Shown: piece after piece, positions 31,962 to 40,837 of the stretch
Numbering within the stretch: position 1 is the first letter of the stretch
How the letters are laid out: each line of letters opens with the position of its first letter
Assembly (NCBI GenBank): GCA_964195155.1
Contig: CAXMOP010000062.1
Span: 1 to 64,000 of the forward strand
DNA length: 64,000 nucleotides
Origin: JACZST01 sp964195155
Lineage (GTDB): Bacteria; Actinomycetota; Acidimicrobiia; Spongiisociales; UBA5794
Direction of reading: 5' to 3'
Position numbers and translations under genes: made by a program
Notes under the pieces: model-generated
Database searches by the model: none
Told to the model about the DNA's origin: nothing
Seen by the model: the letters and a program-made list of their open reading frames with translations, nothing else

Positions 31962-33197
31962 ATGCCCGAGGTGTATAACTGGCAGCTCGGCAGGGAGATG
32001 CACTATCGGTTCGACCACGCCGCCCCCGACGAGCAGTTCGCCGCCATCTTCAACATCAACCGATGTCTCGCCTGCCAGACGTGCAGCCTCGCCTGCAAAT
32101 CGACCTGGACGTTCTCCGAGGGCCAGGAGGACATGTGGTGGAACAACGTCGAGACCAAGCCGTACGGCGGCTACCCCCAACACTGGGACGTGAAGACCCT
32201 CGATCTGCTCGAGCGAGCCAACCCGGGCGGTCAGACCTGGGGCAACTCGGTCGGCCCAGAGGCGCCGTACGGCACCTACAACGGCGCCACCGTCTTCGAG
32301 GCCGCCAGAACGAGCGGCCAGCAGGCCGTTGGCTACCTCCCCACCGACGAGGAGTGGACGTCGCCGAACATCCATGAAGACTCCCCGGTGTCAACGGCAC
32401 CGCTCAGCGAAGGCGCCTCGCTGCCGGAACACCAGACCTGGTTCTTCTACCTGCAACGAATCTGCAATCACTGCTCATACCCGGCATGCGTCGCGGCATG
32501 CCCGCGCAACGCAATCTACAAGCGGCCGGAGGACGGCATCGTCCTCATCGACCAGGAGCGCTGCCGCGGCTACCGCAAGTGTGTCGAGCAATGCCCGTAC
32601 AAGAAACCGATGTATCGCCCGGACACGCGGACCTCTGAGAAATGCATCGGCTGCTACCCGCGCGTAGAAGGCAGCGATCCGCTCTCGGCCGGCCGCCCCA
32701 TGGAAACCCGCTGCATGGCGGTGTGCCCCGGCCAGATCCGGCTGCAGGGCCTGGTACCGATGAACCCGGACGGAACGTGGCGTCCCGAGCCGACCAACCC
32801 GCTCTACTACCTCATCCGTGAGGAGCAGATGGCCCTCCCGCTCTACCCGCAGTTCGGCACCCAGCCCAACGTCTACTACATCCCCCCCCGCTGGGTACCA
32901 CGGCCATACCTCCGCCAGATGTTTGGCCCTGGTGTCGACAAGGCCATCGCCGCTTATGAACGGCCGTCACGAACCGCCCAGGCGGTGCTCCAGCTGTTCA
33001 GGGCAAGCCAGCTCATCGTGTTCTCCTTCGACGTCATCGAGGGCGAGAAGGTCTTCGAGATAAACGTCAACGGTGAGCCGTATGAGGTGTTCAACGACAC
33101 GGTGGTCGGCTACGGGCGTGATGGCGCGGAGCTGGTTCGGGTCAGCGTCGAGGAAGAGCAGTACGAGCGTCCGGTTCAGTTCCTGAACACGATCTGA
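31962..33197 (+). CDS. Molybdoenzyme beta subunit with four Fe-S clusters (NarH/NxrB-like)
   Basis: 411 aa. Cluster motifs: CLACQTCSLACK (~34-45), CNHCSYPACVAACP, CRGYRKCVEQCPYKK and CIGCYPR...CMAVCPG. The third motif has Tyr where a fourth Cys would be (NarH has Trp), typical of the [3Fe-4S] site. QEDMWWNNVETKPYGGYP after the first motif is the signature of the Nar/Nxr/Ebd beta family. No signal peptide; exported with alpha by the Tat system. Passes electrons between alpha and the heme gamma subunit. Confidence 0.92.
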   Translation: MPEVYNWQLGREMHYRFDHAAPDEQFAAIFNINRCLACQTCSLACKSTWTFSEGQEDMWWNNVETKPYGGYPQHWDVKTLDLLERANPGGQTWGNSVGPEAPYGTYNGATVFEAARTSGQQAVGYLPTDEEWTSPNIHEDSPVSTAPLSEGASLPEHQTWFFYLQRICNHCSYPACVAACPRNAIYKRPEDGIVLIDQERCRGYRKCVEQCPYKKPMYRPDTRTSEKCIGCYPRVEGSDPLSAGRPMETRCMAVCPGQIRLQGLVPMNPDGTWRPEPTNPLYYLIREEQMALPLYPQFGTQPNVYYIPPRWVPRPYLRQMFGPGVDKAIAAYERPSRTAQAVLQLFRASQLIVFSFDVIEGEKVFEINVNGEPYEVFNDTVVGYGRDGAELVRVSVEEEQYERPVQFLNTI

Positions 33198-33961
33198 TGG
33201 TGACCATGAAACGAGCAACCGGTGAGGAACGGGCCCTGGCCAGGGCGACGATCTACCGACTGGCGGCGCTCGCCTTCTCTTACCCAACGAGAGACACGGT
33301 CGACGAGCTGCGTCGAACCCTCGACTTCGCCGCGGCAGCCGCCGAGTTGATCGACCCTGTGACCGCAGCCGCAGCCGCCGGCCTCGCCAGGGCACTGGCG
33401 GAGACCGACCAGCCCACGCTGGAGACGGCCTATCAGCAAGTGTTCACGCTGAGCTATTCGGAGGATTGCCCCATTCATGAAACCGCATTCAGCGCCAAGC
33501 ACCTCTTCCAGCAGGTCCACCAACAAGCGGACATTGCCGGGTTCTATCGCGCCTTCGGCGTCGATGCCAACCACGAGCGCTCCGATCACCTCGCCGCCGA
33601 GCTCGAGTTCTGCTACCTGCTGACGCTCAAGGAGGCCCGCGCCCGCAGCAACCGCGAGCCCGAGCACATCGAGGTATGCCGCCAGGGACAGCGAGTCTTC
33701 CTCCGGGACCACCTGGCGCGGTGGGCACCGCTCATCGGTAACAGGATCATCGTCACCGGAGCCGGCACATGGTACGAACGAGCCGGATGGCTGCTGATGG
33801 CGTTCATCGCCACCGAGGAGCGGTACCTGCGACTCGGAGTCATCGAACGGTATCGCGACGACCCGATCCTGATCGCCGACGAGCCGGGCGATCTGACCTG
33901 TCCGCTGCTCGACATGCCAATCGAGACCCTGATCGATGAACCAACCTCTGCGCCTTCCTAG
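33197..33961 (+). CDS. TorD/NarJ-family molybdoenzyme chaperone
   Basis: 254 aa from ATG 33197 (overlaps beta stop by one base; ATG 33206 also possible). All-helical TorD fold: RATIYRLAALAFSYPTRDTV, LETAYQQVFTLSYSEDCPIHETAF, FYRAFGVDANHERSDHLAAELEFCYLL, FLRDHLARWAPL. Cytosolic; binds the Tat signal of alpha until cofactor loading is complete. 26-base overlap with gamma. Confidence 0.9.
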   Translation: MVTMKRATGEERALARATIYRLAALAFSYPTRDTVDELRRTLDFAAAAAELIDPVTAAAAAGLARALAETDQPTLETAYQQVFTLSYSEDCPIHETAFSAKHLFQQVHQQADIAGFYRAFGVDANHERSDHLAAELEFCYLLTLKEARARSNREPEHIEVCRQGQRVFLRDHLARWAPLIGNRIIVTGAGTWYERAGWLLMAFIATEERYLRLGVIERYRDDPILIADEPGDLTCPLLDMPIETLIDEPTSAPS

Positions 33962-34943
33962 CCACATCTCTGCCCGCGCCGCTGTCGTGGCAGCGGTCAC
34001 CGCAGCCGTCCTCCTCGGTGTCCTCGGCATCGTACCCGTCCGCTCGCAGACGCTCTTACTCGAGGCGCCGTGGGCGACCGGACCGGTGCCCATCGACGAT
34101 TCATGGGCATCCTCCTGGGACCAGGTACCCAAGCTCCGAGTCCCGCTGTCGGCCCAGAACATCGCTCCTCCGTTTGGCGGAGGAGCGATCAAGAGTGTGA
34201 CCGCCAGGGCCCAGCACGACTCCGAGCGCGTCTACTTCCTCTTGGAGTGGGCTGACGCCAGCCCCGACGCCTCGGTGGTCGGCAATCTCGACTTCACCGA
34301 TGCTGCGGCTCTCCAGTTCGCGATCGCGACCAACGCCACGCCCTACACGATGGGAGGACCCGACCTCCCTGTGAACATCTGGCAATGGAAGGCGATGTGG
34401 CAGGCCGACATCGAGAACGGCTTCGAGACTTCCGCCGAACGCTGGCCGGACGGCGTGGTCGACTACTACCAACAGCCGGACGATTCGCTGTACCGGCCCG
34501 CGGAGGGCCTTGGCAACCCAAACGCACAGCGGGATCGAACGACCCCGATCGAGGACCTCATCGCCGAGGGCTTTGGAACCCTGACCACCGCCGAAATCCA
34601 GCAGGTCGAGGGTTCGGGCGAGTGGCGCGACGGCCACTGGCGAGCCTTGTTCTCACGGCCCCTCGTCCCGGACGACCCCCAGCTGGCCGGCTTCGGGGCC
34701 GGAGCGACCACGCCGGTGGCGTTCGCCGTGTGGGACGGGGAAGCCGGCGATCGCAACGGGCAGAAGTCGATCGCTCAGTTCATCGACGTGCATTTCGTCG
34801 ACGAGGCGACGGCTCGGGATGCTCCCGCAGCGGTGCCGGAGTCGACGAACCCGGTGTGGATCCTGCTTGGCATCTTGGCAGCGATCCTGCTCGTCTGGGT
34901 CGGTCTGCTGTCGATAGGCCGCCGGGACGAATCTGTCGAATAG
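33936..34943 (+). CDS. Heme-b gamma subunit (ethylbenzene dehydrogenase-type)
   Basis: 335 aa. Signal/anchor helix at ~12-36, then an EB_dh-type heme-binding domain (~45-295): RVYFLLEWADASPD, NIWQWKAMWQADI, DGHWRALFSRPL, AFAVWDGEAGDRNGQKSIAQF. A C-terminal membrane helix (WILLGILAAILLVWVGLL) keeps it on the outer face of the membrane. It accepts or donates electrons for the alpha-beta unit. Last gene of the operon. Confidence 0.88.
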   Translation: MNQPLRLPSHISARAAVVAAVTAAVLLGVLGIVPVRSQTLLLEAPWATGPVPIDDSWASSWDQVPKLRVPLSAQNIAPPFGGGAIKSVTARAQHDSERVYFLLEWADASPDASVVGNLDFTDAAALQFAIATNATPYTMGGPDLPVNIWQWKAMWQADIENGFETSAERWPDGVVDYYQQPDDSLYRPAEGLGNPNAQRDRTTPIEDLIAEGFGTLTTAEIQQVEGSGEWRDGHWRALFSRPLVPDDPQLAGFGAGATTPVAFAVWDGEAGDRNGQKSIAQFIDVHFVDEATARDAPAAVPESTNPVWILLGILAAILLVWVGLLSIGRRDESVE

Positions 34944-34950
34944 GTCGAAA

Positions 34951-34963
34951 CACCGCGGCGGTG
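34951..34963. terminator. Short GC hairpin between convergent genes
   Basis: CACCG-CGG-CGGTG, 13 bases, lies between the end of the gamma subunit gene and the convergent Lrp gene. It could help to end both transcripts, but lacks a T-run. Confidence 0.35.
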
Positions 34964-35007
34964 AAATCGTGTCCCGTAGTGCGTCAACGATCCCCGCGCA
35001 TCGCCTC

Positions 35008-35478
35008 CTACCCGACCTGGTAGTCGGGGAGGCTGTGCTTGGAGACGTGCTCGAAGATCAACGAGGTCTCGATATGGGCCACTTCAGGCAGGGTGGTGAA
35101 CCCGCTCACCGCGAGCTCGCGGAGGTGGTCGGCATCACGGACGACCACGTGGACGAGGAAGTCGTTGACGCCGGTCAAGTGCGACACACCGATCACCTCG
35201 GGCATCGCCAGGGCGTGTTCCCAGAAGCGTTCGACCTCCCGGGCCTCGTGGCGGCGCAGGCGGATGGCCACCATCGCCCCCAGGCCGATGCCCAGCCACT
35301 CGGAATCGACGTCGGCGTGGAAGCCGCGGAACACCCCGTCGTTCTCCAGCCGACGCAGCCTCTCGGAGCAGGTGGAGGAGGCGATGCCGACGGCGCCGGC
35401 TAGTTCCTTGTTCGAACGCCGCGCATTCTCCTGAAGAAGCCTGACGATCCTGCGATCTGTTTGGTCCGAGTGGGGCAT
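35008..35478 (-). CDS. Lrp/AsnC-family regulator
   Basis: 156 aa from ATG 35478 with AAGGAGGCGAA before it. HTH at ~5-60 (DQTDRRIVRLLQENARRSNKELAGAVGIASSTCSERLRRL), then the RAM ligand domain (GLGAMVAIRLRRHEAREVERF, VIGVSHLTGVNDFLVHVVV). Divergent from the aromatic amino-acid lyase pair, which it likely activates or represses in response to tyrosine or tryptophan. Confidence 0.92.
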   Translation of the reverse strand: MPHSDQTDRRIVRLLQENARRSNKELAGAVGIASSTCSERLRRLENDGVFRGFHADVDSEWLGIGLGAMVAIRLRRHEAREVERFWEHALAMPEVIGVSHLTGVNDFLVHVVVRDADHLRELAVSGFTTLPEVAHIETSLIFEHVSKHSLPDYQVG

Positions 35479-35542
35479 TTCGCCTCCTTTTCCGAAATCT
35501 GTCCGGATTCTATTGCAACAAGTTGGGTTTTCCATCACTCTG

Positions 35543-35562
35543 GTTCTAGAACGCCGACGTTC
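35543..35562. promoter_or_regulatory. Overlapping palindromes between Lrp and lyase genes
   Basis: GTTCTAGAAC (35543-35552, perfect) overlaps GAACGCCGACGTTC (35549-35562, five-base arms). They lie midway in the 141-base divergent spacer, where an Lrp-type operator would be expected. Confidence 0.5.
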
Positions 35563-35619
35563 TGGGGCAAAAACCCGGGTTCCGGCGAGGGAACATCGGA
35601 TAGTCGAGGAGTGATGGGG

Positions 35620-36999
35620 ATGACAAGAAGCTGGGCCGAGCCCTTCAAGATCAAGATGGTGGAGCCGATCCGGATGACCACCCGGGAGCACCGAGAGCAA
35701 GCCATCCAGGAGGCGGGATACAACACCTTCCTACTGAGGTCGGAGGATGTCTACGTCGACCTGCTGACCGACTCGGGGACCTCGGCGATGTCCGACTACC
35801 AGTGGGCCGGGCTCATGGTGGGCGACGAGGCCTACGCCGGCAGCGGGAGCTTCTACCACCTGGTGGAGGCGGTGAGGGAGGTCTACGGCTACGAGGAGTT
35901 GATCCCCACGCACCAGGGCCGGGGCGCCGAGCACATCCTGAGCCAGCTCCTCATCAAGCCGGGCGACACCGTTCCCGGCAACATGTACTTCACCACCACC
36001 CGGTTCCACCAGGAGCACGCCGGAGGCACCTTCGCCGACGTCATCATCGATGAGGCCCATGATCCGGCCGACATCCACCCCTTCAAGGGCAACGTCGACC
36101 TCGACAAGCTGGCGGCGCTGATCGACCGGGTGGGGGCCGACCGCATCCCCTATTTCTCGCTGGAAACCAATGTCAACATGGCCGGGGGCCAGCCGGTGTC
36201 GATGGCCAACCTCAAGGCCACCTACGAGCTGTGCCGACTCCACGGCATCATGGTGTTGCTCGACGCCACCAGGGCGCTGGAGAACGCCTGGTTCATCAAG
36301 CAACGCGAGGGCGGTTACGAGGACAGGTCGGTGGCGGAGATCCTGCGGGAGATCTGTTCCCACTCCGACGGAGCCACCGTCTCGTCCAAGAAGGATAACT
36401 TGGTCAACATCGGTGGCTTCTTGGCGCTGCGCGATCCCGAGCTGGCCCGCGAGGCGCGGGCGCTTCTCGTCGCCTTCGAGGGGCTCCACACCTACGGGGG
36501 CATGGCGGGCCGTGACCTGGAAGCGCTGGCCCGGGGAATCGAGGAGATGGTGGCCTCCGACGACCACGTCCGGGCCCGGGTCGGGCAGGTCGAGTACCTG
36601 GGCAACCGCCTGATCAAGGTGGGGATCCCGATCGTGCTGCCGATCGGCGGACACGGAGTCTTCCTTGACGCCCAGAAGATCCTCCGGCACCTTGGCCAGG
36701 ACCAGTTCCCAGCCCAGGCGCTGACCGCCGAGCTGTACCTGGAATCAGGAGTGCGGGGAATGGAGCGCGGGGTGGTCTCAGCGGGCCGGGACCCCGCCAC
36801 CGGCGATCATCACCGCCCCAAGCTAGAGCTGGTCCGTTTGGCGATCCCCCGCCGGGTCTACACCCAGGCCCACATGGATGTCGTCGCCGAGTCGGTGATG
36901 GCGGTTCACGAGAACCGGGAGGCGGTCCGCGGGCTGCGCTTCACCTACGAGCCAGCCACGCTGCGTTTCTTCCAAGCCCGATTCGAGCCCATCCCATGA
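35620..36999 (+). CDS. Tyrosine phenol-lyase/tryptophanase-family beta-eliminating lyase
   Basis: 459 aa from ATG 35620. PLP enzyme releasing pyruvate and ammonia plus phenol or indole from tyrosine or tryptophan. HQGRGAEHIL, NMAGGQPVSMANL, DATRALENAWFIKQREGGY and the PLP Lys in SSKKDNLVNIGGF; the last has VNIGG as in tyrosine phenol-lyase. MAGGQPVSMANL also leans to TPL. It shares about the same length and block order with the next gene, a tandem paralogue. Confidence 0.85.
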   Translation: MTRSWAEPFKIKMVEPIRMTTREHREQAIQEAGYNTFLLRSEDVYVDLLTDSGTSAMSDYQWAGLMVGDEAYAGSGSFYHLVEAVREVYGYEELIPTHQGRGAEHILSQLLIKPGDTVPGNMYFTTTRFHQEHAGGTFADVIIDEAHDPADIHPFKGNVDLDKLAALIDRVGADRIPYFSLETNVNMAGGQPVSMANLKATYELCRLHGIMVLLDATRALENAWFIKQREGGYEDRSVAEILREICSHSDGATVSSKKDNLVNIGGFLALRDPELAREARALLVAFEGLHTYGGMAGRDLEALARGIEEMVASDDHVRARVGQVEYLGNRLIKVGIPIVLPIGGHGVFLDAQKILRHLGQDQFPAQALTAELYLESGVRGMERGVVSAGRDPATGDHHRPKLELVRLAIPRRVYTQAHMDVVAESVMAVHENREAVRGLRFTYEPATLRFFQARFEPIP

Positions 37000-37043
37000 G
37001 CCTCGGATCCCACGTGACCTTCTGAGAACCAAGGGGACCCACC

Positions 37044-38426
37044 ATGCAGTTTCACACCATCATCGAGCCGTTCCGGATCCATAGCGTCCAGACCATCCAC
37101 TTCCCCGACGAGCGGGAGCGCGAGAAGTCGTTGCGCCGGGTCGGGTACAACCTGTTCGGCCTGCACAGCGACGAAGTCATCATCGACCTGCTCACCGACT
37201 CGGGCACCGGGGCGATGTCGTCGAGCCAGTGGGCCGGGATGATGGACGGCGACGAGAGCTACGCCGGCAGCCGGTCATTCTACCGGTTCGAGGCGGCGGT
37301 GAGGGAGCTCACCGGACTTCCCGAGGTGGTCCCCACCCATCAGGGGCGGGCAGCCGAGCGCATCCTGTTCTCCGAGACCTTGAGTGAGGGAGACGTCGTG
37401 CCCAACAACACCCACTTTGACACCACCCGAGCCAACATCGAGTACCAGGGGGCCGAGGCCCGCGACCTGGTGATCTCCGAAGGCCTCGAGCCCTCCACCC
37501 CTCATCCCTTCAAGGGGAACATGGACGTTGATGCACTGGAAGCGCTGATCGACGAGGTCGGCGCCGACCGGGTGCCGTTGGTGATGATGACCATCACCAA
37601 CAACACCGGCGGCGGCCAGCCGGTGTCGCTGGGCAACCTGAGGGCGGTCCGCGAGGTTTGCGCCCGGTTCGATATCCCATTCTTCTTGGATGCCTGCCGG
37701 TTCGCCGAGAACGCCTGGTTCATCAAGCTGCGCGAGGAGGGCTACGCCGACCGCACCCCCACCGAGATCGCCCGGGAGATCTTCTCGCTTGTCGATGGCT
37801 GCACCTTCTCGGCCAAGAAGGACGGCCTGGCCAATATTGGCGGCTTTGTCGCCATGAGGGACGCCGAGCTCGCCAGCAGTTGCCGCAACCTCCTCATCCT
37901 CACCGAGGGATTCCCCACCTACGGCGGGCTGGCCGGCTACGACCTGGAAGCAATCGCCATCGGGCTGCACGAGGTACTGGACGAGGACTACCTGCGGTAT
38001 AGGATCCGCTCGACGGCCTACCTGGCAGAAAAGGCCGACGCCGCCGGGGTCCCCATCGTGCAGCCGCCGGGGGGTCACGCCGTTTACATCGACGCCAAGG
38101 CGCTTCTGCCACAAATCCCGCCCAAGCAGTACCCGGCACAGGCCTTGGCGGTGGAGCTGTACCGCACCGGCGGAGTGCGGGGAGTGGAGATCGGCTCGGT
38201 GATGTTCGGCGAGGTGCAGCCCGACGGCACCGAGACCCCGGCGTCGATGGAACTGGTGCGACTGGCCATCCCGCGCCGCACCTACACCCAGAGCCACATC
38301 GACTTCGTGGCCGAGATCATCATCGAGGTGGCCGGCCACGCCGACAAGATCCGCGGCTATCGAATCGTGCAGCAGGCGCCCTGGCTGCGCCACTTCACCG
38401 CCCGGTTCGAGCCGGTCGAGAGTTGA
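37044..38426 (+). CDS. tnaA: Tryptophanase-like lyase
   Basis: 460 aa. PLP Lys in FSAKKDGLANIGGF, HQGRAAERIL, NNTGGGQPVSLGNL, DACRFAENAWFIKLREEGY, and the C-terminal APWLRHFTARFEP typical of tryptophanase. Catalyses L-Trp to indole, pyruvate and ammonia; an N-terminal shift in substrate is possible. 44 bases downstream of its paralogue and probably co-transcribed. Confidence 0.85.
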   Translation: MQFHTIIEPFRIHSVQTIHFPDEREREKSLRRVGYNLFGLHSDEVIIDLLTDSGTGAMSSSQWAGMMDGDESYAGSRSFYRFEAAVRELTGLPEVVPTHQGRAAERILFSETLSEGDVVPNNTHFDTTRANIEYQGAEARDLVISEGLEPSTPHPFKGNMDVDALEALIDEVGADRVPLVMMTITNNTGGGQPVSLGNLRAVREVCARFDIPFFLDACRFAENAWFIKLREEGYADRTPTEIAREIFSLVDGCTFSAKKDGLANIGGFVAMRDAELASSCRNLLILTEGFPTYGGLAGYDLEAIAIGLHEVLDEDYLRYRIRSTAYLAEKADAAGVPIVQPPGGHAVYIDAKALLPQIPPKQYPAQALAVELYRTGGVRGVEIGSVMFGEVQPDGTETPASMELVRLAIPRRTYTQSHIDFVAEIIIEVAGHADKIRGYRIVQQAPWLRHFTARFEPVES

Positions 38427-38612
38427 CGCACACCCGGCTCTCGGCCGAGGCTCGGAGGGGTCGGCTCCATTTGGCGATGGAAGGCGGACACCATGAACCA
38501 CAACACCCGGGTTTGAAGTGTGGCTAGCGGGTGGGGTGCGAGTCCACCAAATGCTTGCGCCGTGGTTCTTTGCAATGCCAGCCAGCGTCTCTGCTTGGCG
38601 ACGAAAAGGTGG

Positions 38613-38790
38613 TCACGGGCGGGTCGCCCAGATCCTGACCGAGAGGACCTGCTGCGGGCGGGCGTTTAGCACCTCGAAGGAGAGTCCGCCGACCTCGATG
38701 ACGTCACCGCGCTCTGGGATGCGGCCTGCTGCTGCGACCACGAGACCCGAGATGGTGCGCCAATCACCCGACGCCTGCGAGCGACGGCAT
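38613..38790 (-). pseudogene. Remnant of a HlyC/CorC-type transporter C-terminus
   Basis: On the minus strand an open stretch reads WRTISGLVVAAAGRIPERGD, VIEVGGLSFEVLNA and a VRIWATRP end before a stop, the pattern of the CorC_HlyC C-terminal domain. The CBS and membrane parts are absent and there is no start. Lies inside the 412-base gap 38427-38838, which has no other gene. Confidence 0.6.
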
Positions 38791-38838
38791 CACCCTCTCG
38801 CGACCATCGGTAGCATTTCTTGGAGCGTTTGGAGGGCC

Positions 38839-39351
38839 ATGTTCACCGATGAGGAAGTCGACTACCTCGAATCCCAGCACCTCGCCCGGCTCGGGACGGT
38901 GGATTCAGATGGTCAGGTCGATGTGTCGCCCGTGGGATTCGAGTTCGACGGCGAGGCGTTCTATGTCAGTAGCTTCAAGATGGACATGTCACACAAGGGA
39001 GTGAATGTCGCAGACGGCAACCGACTCGTGTCGCTGGTCGTGGACGACTTGGCGTCGACCGATCCCTGGTTGCCGAGAGGCATCAAGATTCACGGCGTCG
39101 CAGACTTCGTCGAACGCGACACTCCCACGAGCATGGCGCGCGGGGACCGTCACATCCGGATTCGACCAGTTCGCTCGTGGAGCTTCGGAATCCTGGCCGC
39201 GGCCTTCCAACACGGCAAGTGGACCCCTACGAAGCGGACCTGGCCAACAACCGGACTGATCAAGCCACACGACGCTGCCAGGCCCGACCAGTGCGCGTCT
39301 AGAACGTCCGCAGGCGCCAGCCACCGTCGATCGGAATCGTCACGCCGGTGA
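38839..39351 (+). CDS. PPOX-class (pyridoxamine oxidase-like) F420/flavin oxidoreductase
   Basis: 170 codons from ATG 38839 (GGAGGG before). Split-barrel fold: YLESQHLARLGTVDSDGQVDVSPVGFEFDG, FYVSSFKMDMSHKGVNVADGNRLVSLVVDD, RIRPVRSWSFGI. The last ~40 residues (after KRTW) are low-quality sequence lying over a decayed SDR end, so the gene may have lost its native C-terminus. Binds FMN or F420; substrate unknown. Confidence 0.78.
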   Translation: MFTDEEVDYLESQHLARLGTVDSDGQVDVSPVGFEFDGEAFYVSSFKMDMSHKGVNVADGNRLVSLVVDDLASTDPWLPRGIKIHGVADFVERDTPTSMARGDRHIRIRPVRSWSFGILAAAFQHGKWTPTKRTWPTTGLIKPHDAARPDQCASRTSAGASHRRSESSRR

Positions 39352-39412
39352 CCGCATCGAAGCGAGGACCGCACAGTTCGGCGACTACGAGAGCTCGATG
39401 CATCTCGCTCGA
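39299..39412 (-). pseudogene. Remnant of an SDR C-terminus
   Basis: Minus-strand reading gives SEMHRALVVAELCGPRFDAV then TGVTIPIDGGWRLRTF and a stop, the ASDxAxFITGxxIPVDGG ending of a short-chain dehydrogenase. There is no N-terminal part; the sequence upstream becomes the PfkB gene start. Confidence 0.6.
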
Positions 39413-39435
39413 TGCATATAGATTGGGTGATCGCG

Positions 39436-40407
39436 ATGGCCGATCCAATGACCCATGACCTCGTAACCCTCGGAGAGGCGATGCTCCGGCTCTCGGTGCC
39501 CGCCGGAGAGCGACTCGAGCGTGCTCCCGCATATCAGGTCGATGTCGCCGGGGCGGAAGCCAACGTTGCAATAGCGGTGGCCAGAGCAGGCCTCTCTGCG
39601 GTCTGGTTCTCTCGTCTGCCGGAATCTCCGCTAGGGAGACGGGCGGCGGGCGAGATCGCCTTGCACGGTGTCGACGTCTCCCATGTCGTGTGGGATCGCA
39701 CGCGGCGCATGGGCACGTACTTCCTCGAGCTCAGCGTCCCACCCCGTCCTGTGTCGGTTCTGTACGATCGCGCCGATTCGGCAGCGACTGCGCTCACCCC
39801 GGATGACATCGACTGGGCCATCGTCGAGTCCGCCAGGGCCGTGCACCTGACGGGCATTACCCCTGCGTTGTCCCCATCAGCGCGCCTGACCACGATGGAA
39901 ACGGCACGCCGGGCCGGTCAAGGCGGCGCCGAGGTGATCGTCGACGTCAACTATCGCAGCCGTCTCTGGTCACCAGACGAGGCAGCCGAAGTCATCGGCG
40001 AACTCTGCTCTCTCGCCACCACCGTCATCGTGACGACCGAGGACGCCAGGGATCTGTTTGCGGCGACCGGATCGCCGCTCGAGATCGCCGCGATGTTGCG
40101 ACAAACGATGAGCGCTGATGCGGTGGTCGTCACTCAGGGCGCCGAGGGAGCGGCGTGGAATTCAGGGACGGATTCCGGCGAGGCACCTGGGCACACCGCA
40201 GAGGTCATCGATCGGATCGGGGCCGGGGACGCGTTCGCCGCCGGCGTCATTATCGGACTGCTTGGCAGTGGCATCGCATCCGGTGTCAAACGGGGTCTCG
40301 CCATGTCTGGCCTGAAGCTGGGACTCCGTGGTGACCAGCTCGTGGTGTCACAAGAGGAGGTCGAAGCAACACTCCGCGGCGAGTCCGATCGGCAGGTACG
40401 CCGGTGA
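39436..40407 (+). CDS. PfkB-family sugar kinase
   Basis: 323 aa from ATG 39436 (39412 and 39448 are alternatives). Ribokinase fold with LGEAMLRLSVPAG, DVAGAEANVAIAVARAG (the sugar-binding GGAxxNvA motif), a beta-clasp, and the catalytic DRIGAGDAFAAGV with the Asp base. Likely a 2-keto-3-deoxygluconate or fructose-type kinase; the substrate cannot be read. Flanked by gene remnants on both sides. Confidence 0.88.
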   Translation: MADPMTHDLVTLGEAMLRLSVPAGERLERAPAYQVDVAGAEANVAIAVARAGLSAVWFSRLPESPLGRRAAGEIALHGVDVSHVVWDRTRRMGTYFLELSVPPRPVSVLYDRADSAATALTPDDIDWAIVESARAVHLTGITPALSPSARLTTMETARRAGQGGAEVIVDVNYRSRLWSPDEAAEVIGELCSLATTVIVTTEDARDLFAATGSPLEIAAMLRQTMSADAVVVTQGAEGAAWNSGTDSGEAPGHTAEVIDRIGAGDAFAAGVIIGLLGSGIASGVKRGLAMSGLKLGLRGDQLVVSQEEVEATLRGESDRQVRR

Positions 40408-40421
40408 AACCGCTGAGCGCT

Positions 40422-40457
40422 GCGATCAGAAGCGCCGCGATCAGAAGCGCCGCGATC
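40422..40457. repeat. 15-bp tandem repeat at remnant junction
   Basis: GCGATCAGAAGCGCC occurs at 40422-40436 and 40437-40451, with a third partial copy GCGATC to 40457. It sits exactly where the aminotransferase remnant begins. Confidence 0.8.
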
Positions 40458-40720
40458 TCGTGTCGGGCCGACTCGAGGCAGCCGACATGCTGGTCGCCCG
40501 GCCACAAGGGGCCTTCTATGTGATGGCGGACGTCTCGGCTGCCGCAGAGGACGGGTACGACTTGTGCCGCCGCCTCGTCGCCGAGCACGGCGTGGCGACG
40601 GCGCCCGGTGAAGCCTTTGGGCCTGGCGGAGCAGGCATGATCAGGCTGTCGCTGGCCGCCAGTGACGAGGATGTACGGACCGGCGTCGATCGCGTGGTCG
40701 ACGCCATGGGTGCAGTCTGA
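40452..40720 (+). pseudogene. Remnant of a class I aminotransferase C-terminus
   Basis: Reads RRDLVSGRLEAADMLVARP then QGAFYVMADVSA, GVATAPGEAFGPGGAGMIRL and a SDEDV end, the last ~90 residues of an aspartate-type aminotransferase. The PLP Lys part and the whole N-terminal domain are missing; the break is at the 15-bp tandem repeat. Confidence 0.8.
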
Positions 40721-40837
40721 CTCGGCGCCGTTCTTGGTTGCTGTGACGCGACAGCACCGATCACGAATTCTGCGCAGGGGTCTTCCGCGACTACCCGAGT
40801 CCTCAATATGTTCCTTGAAGGCGCGTGTCTCGGCGGT

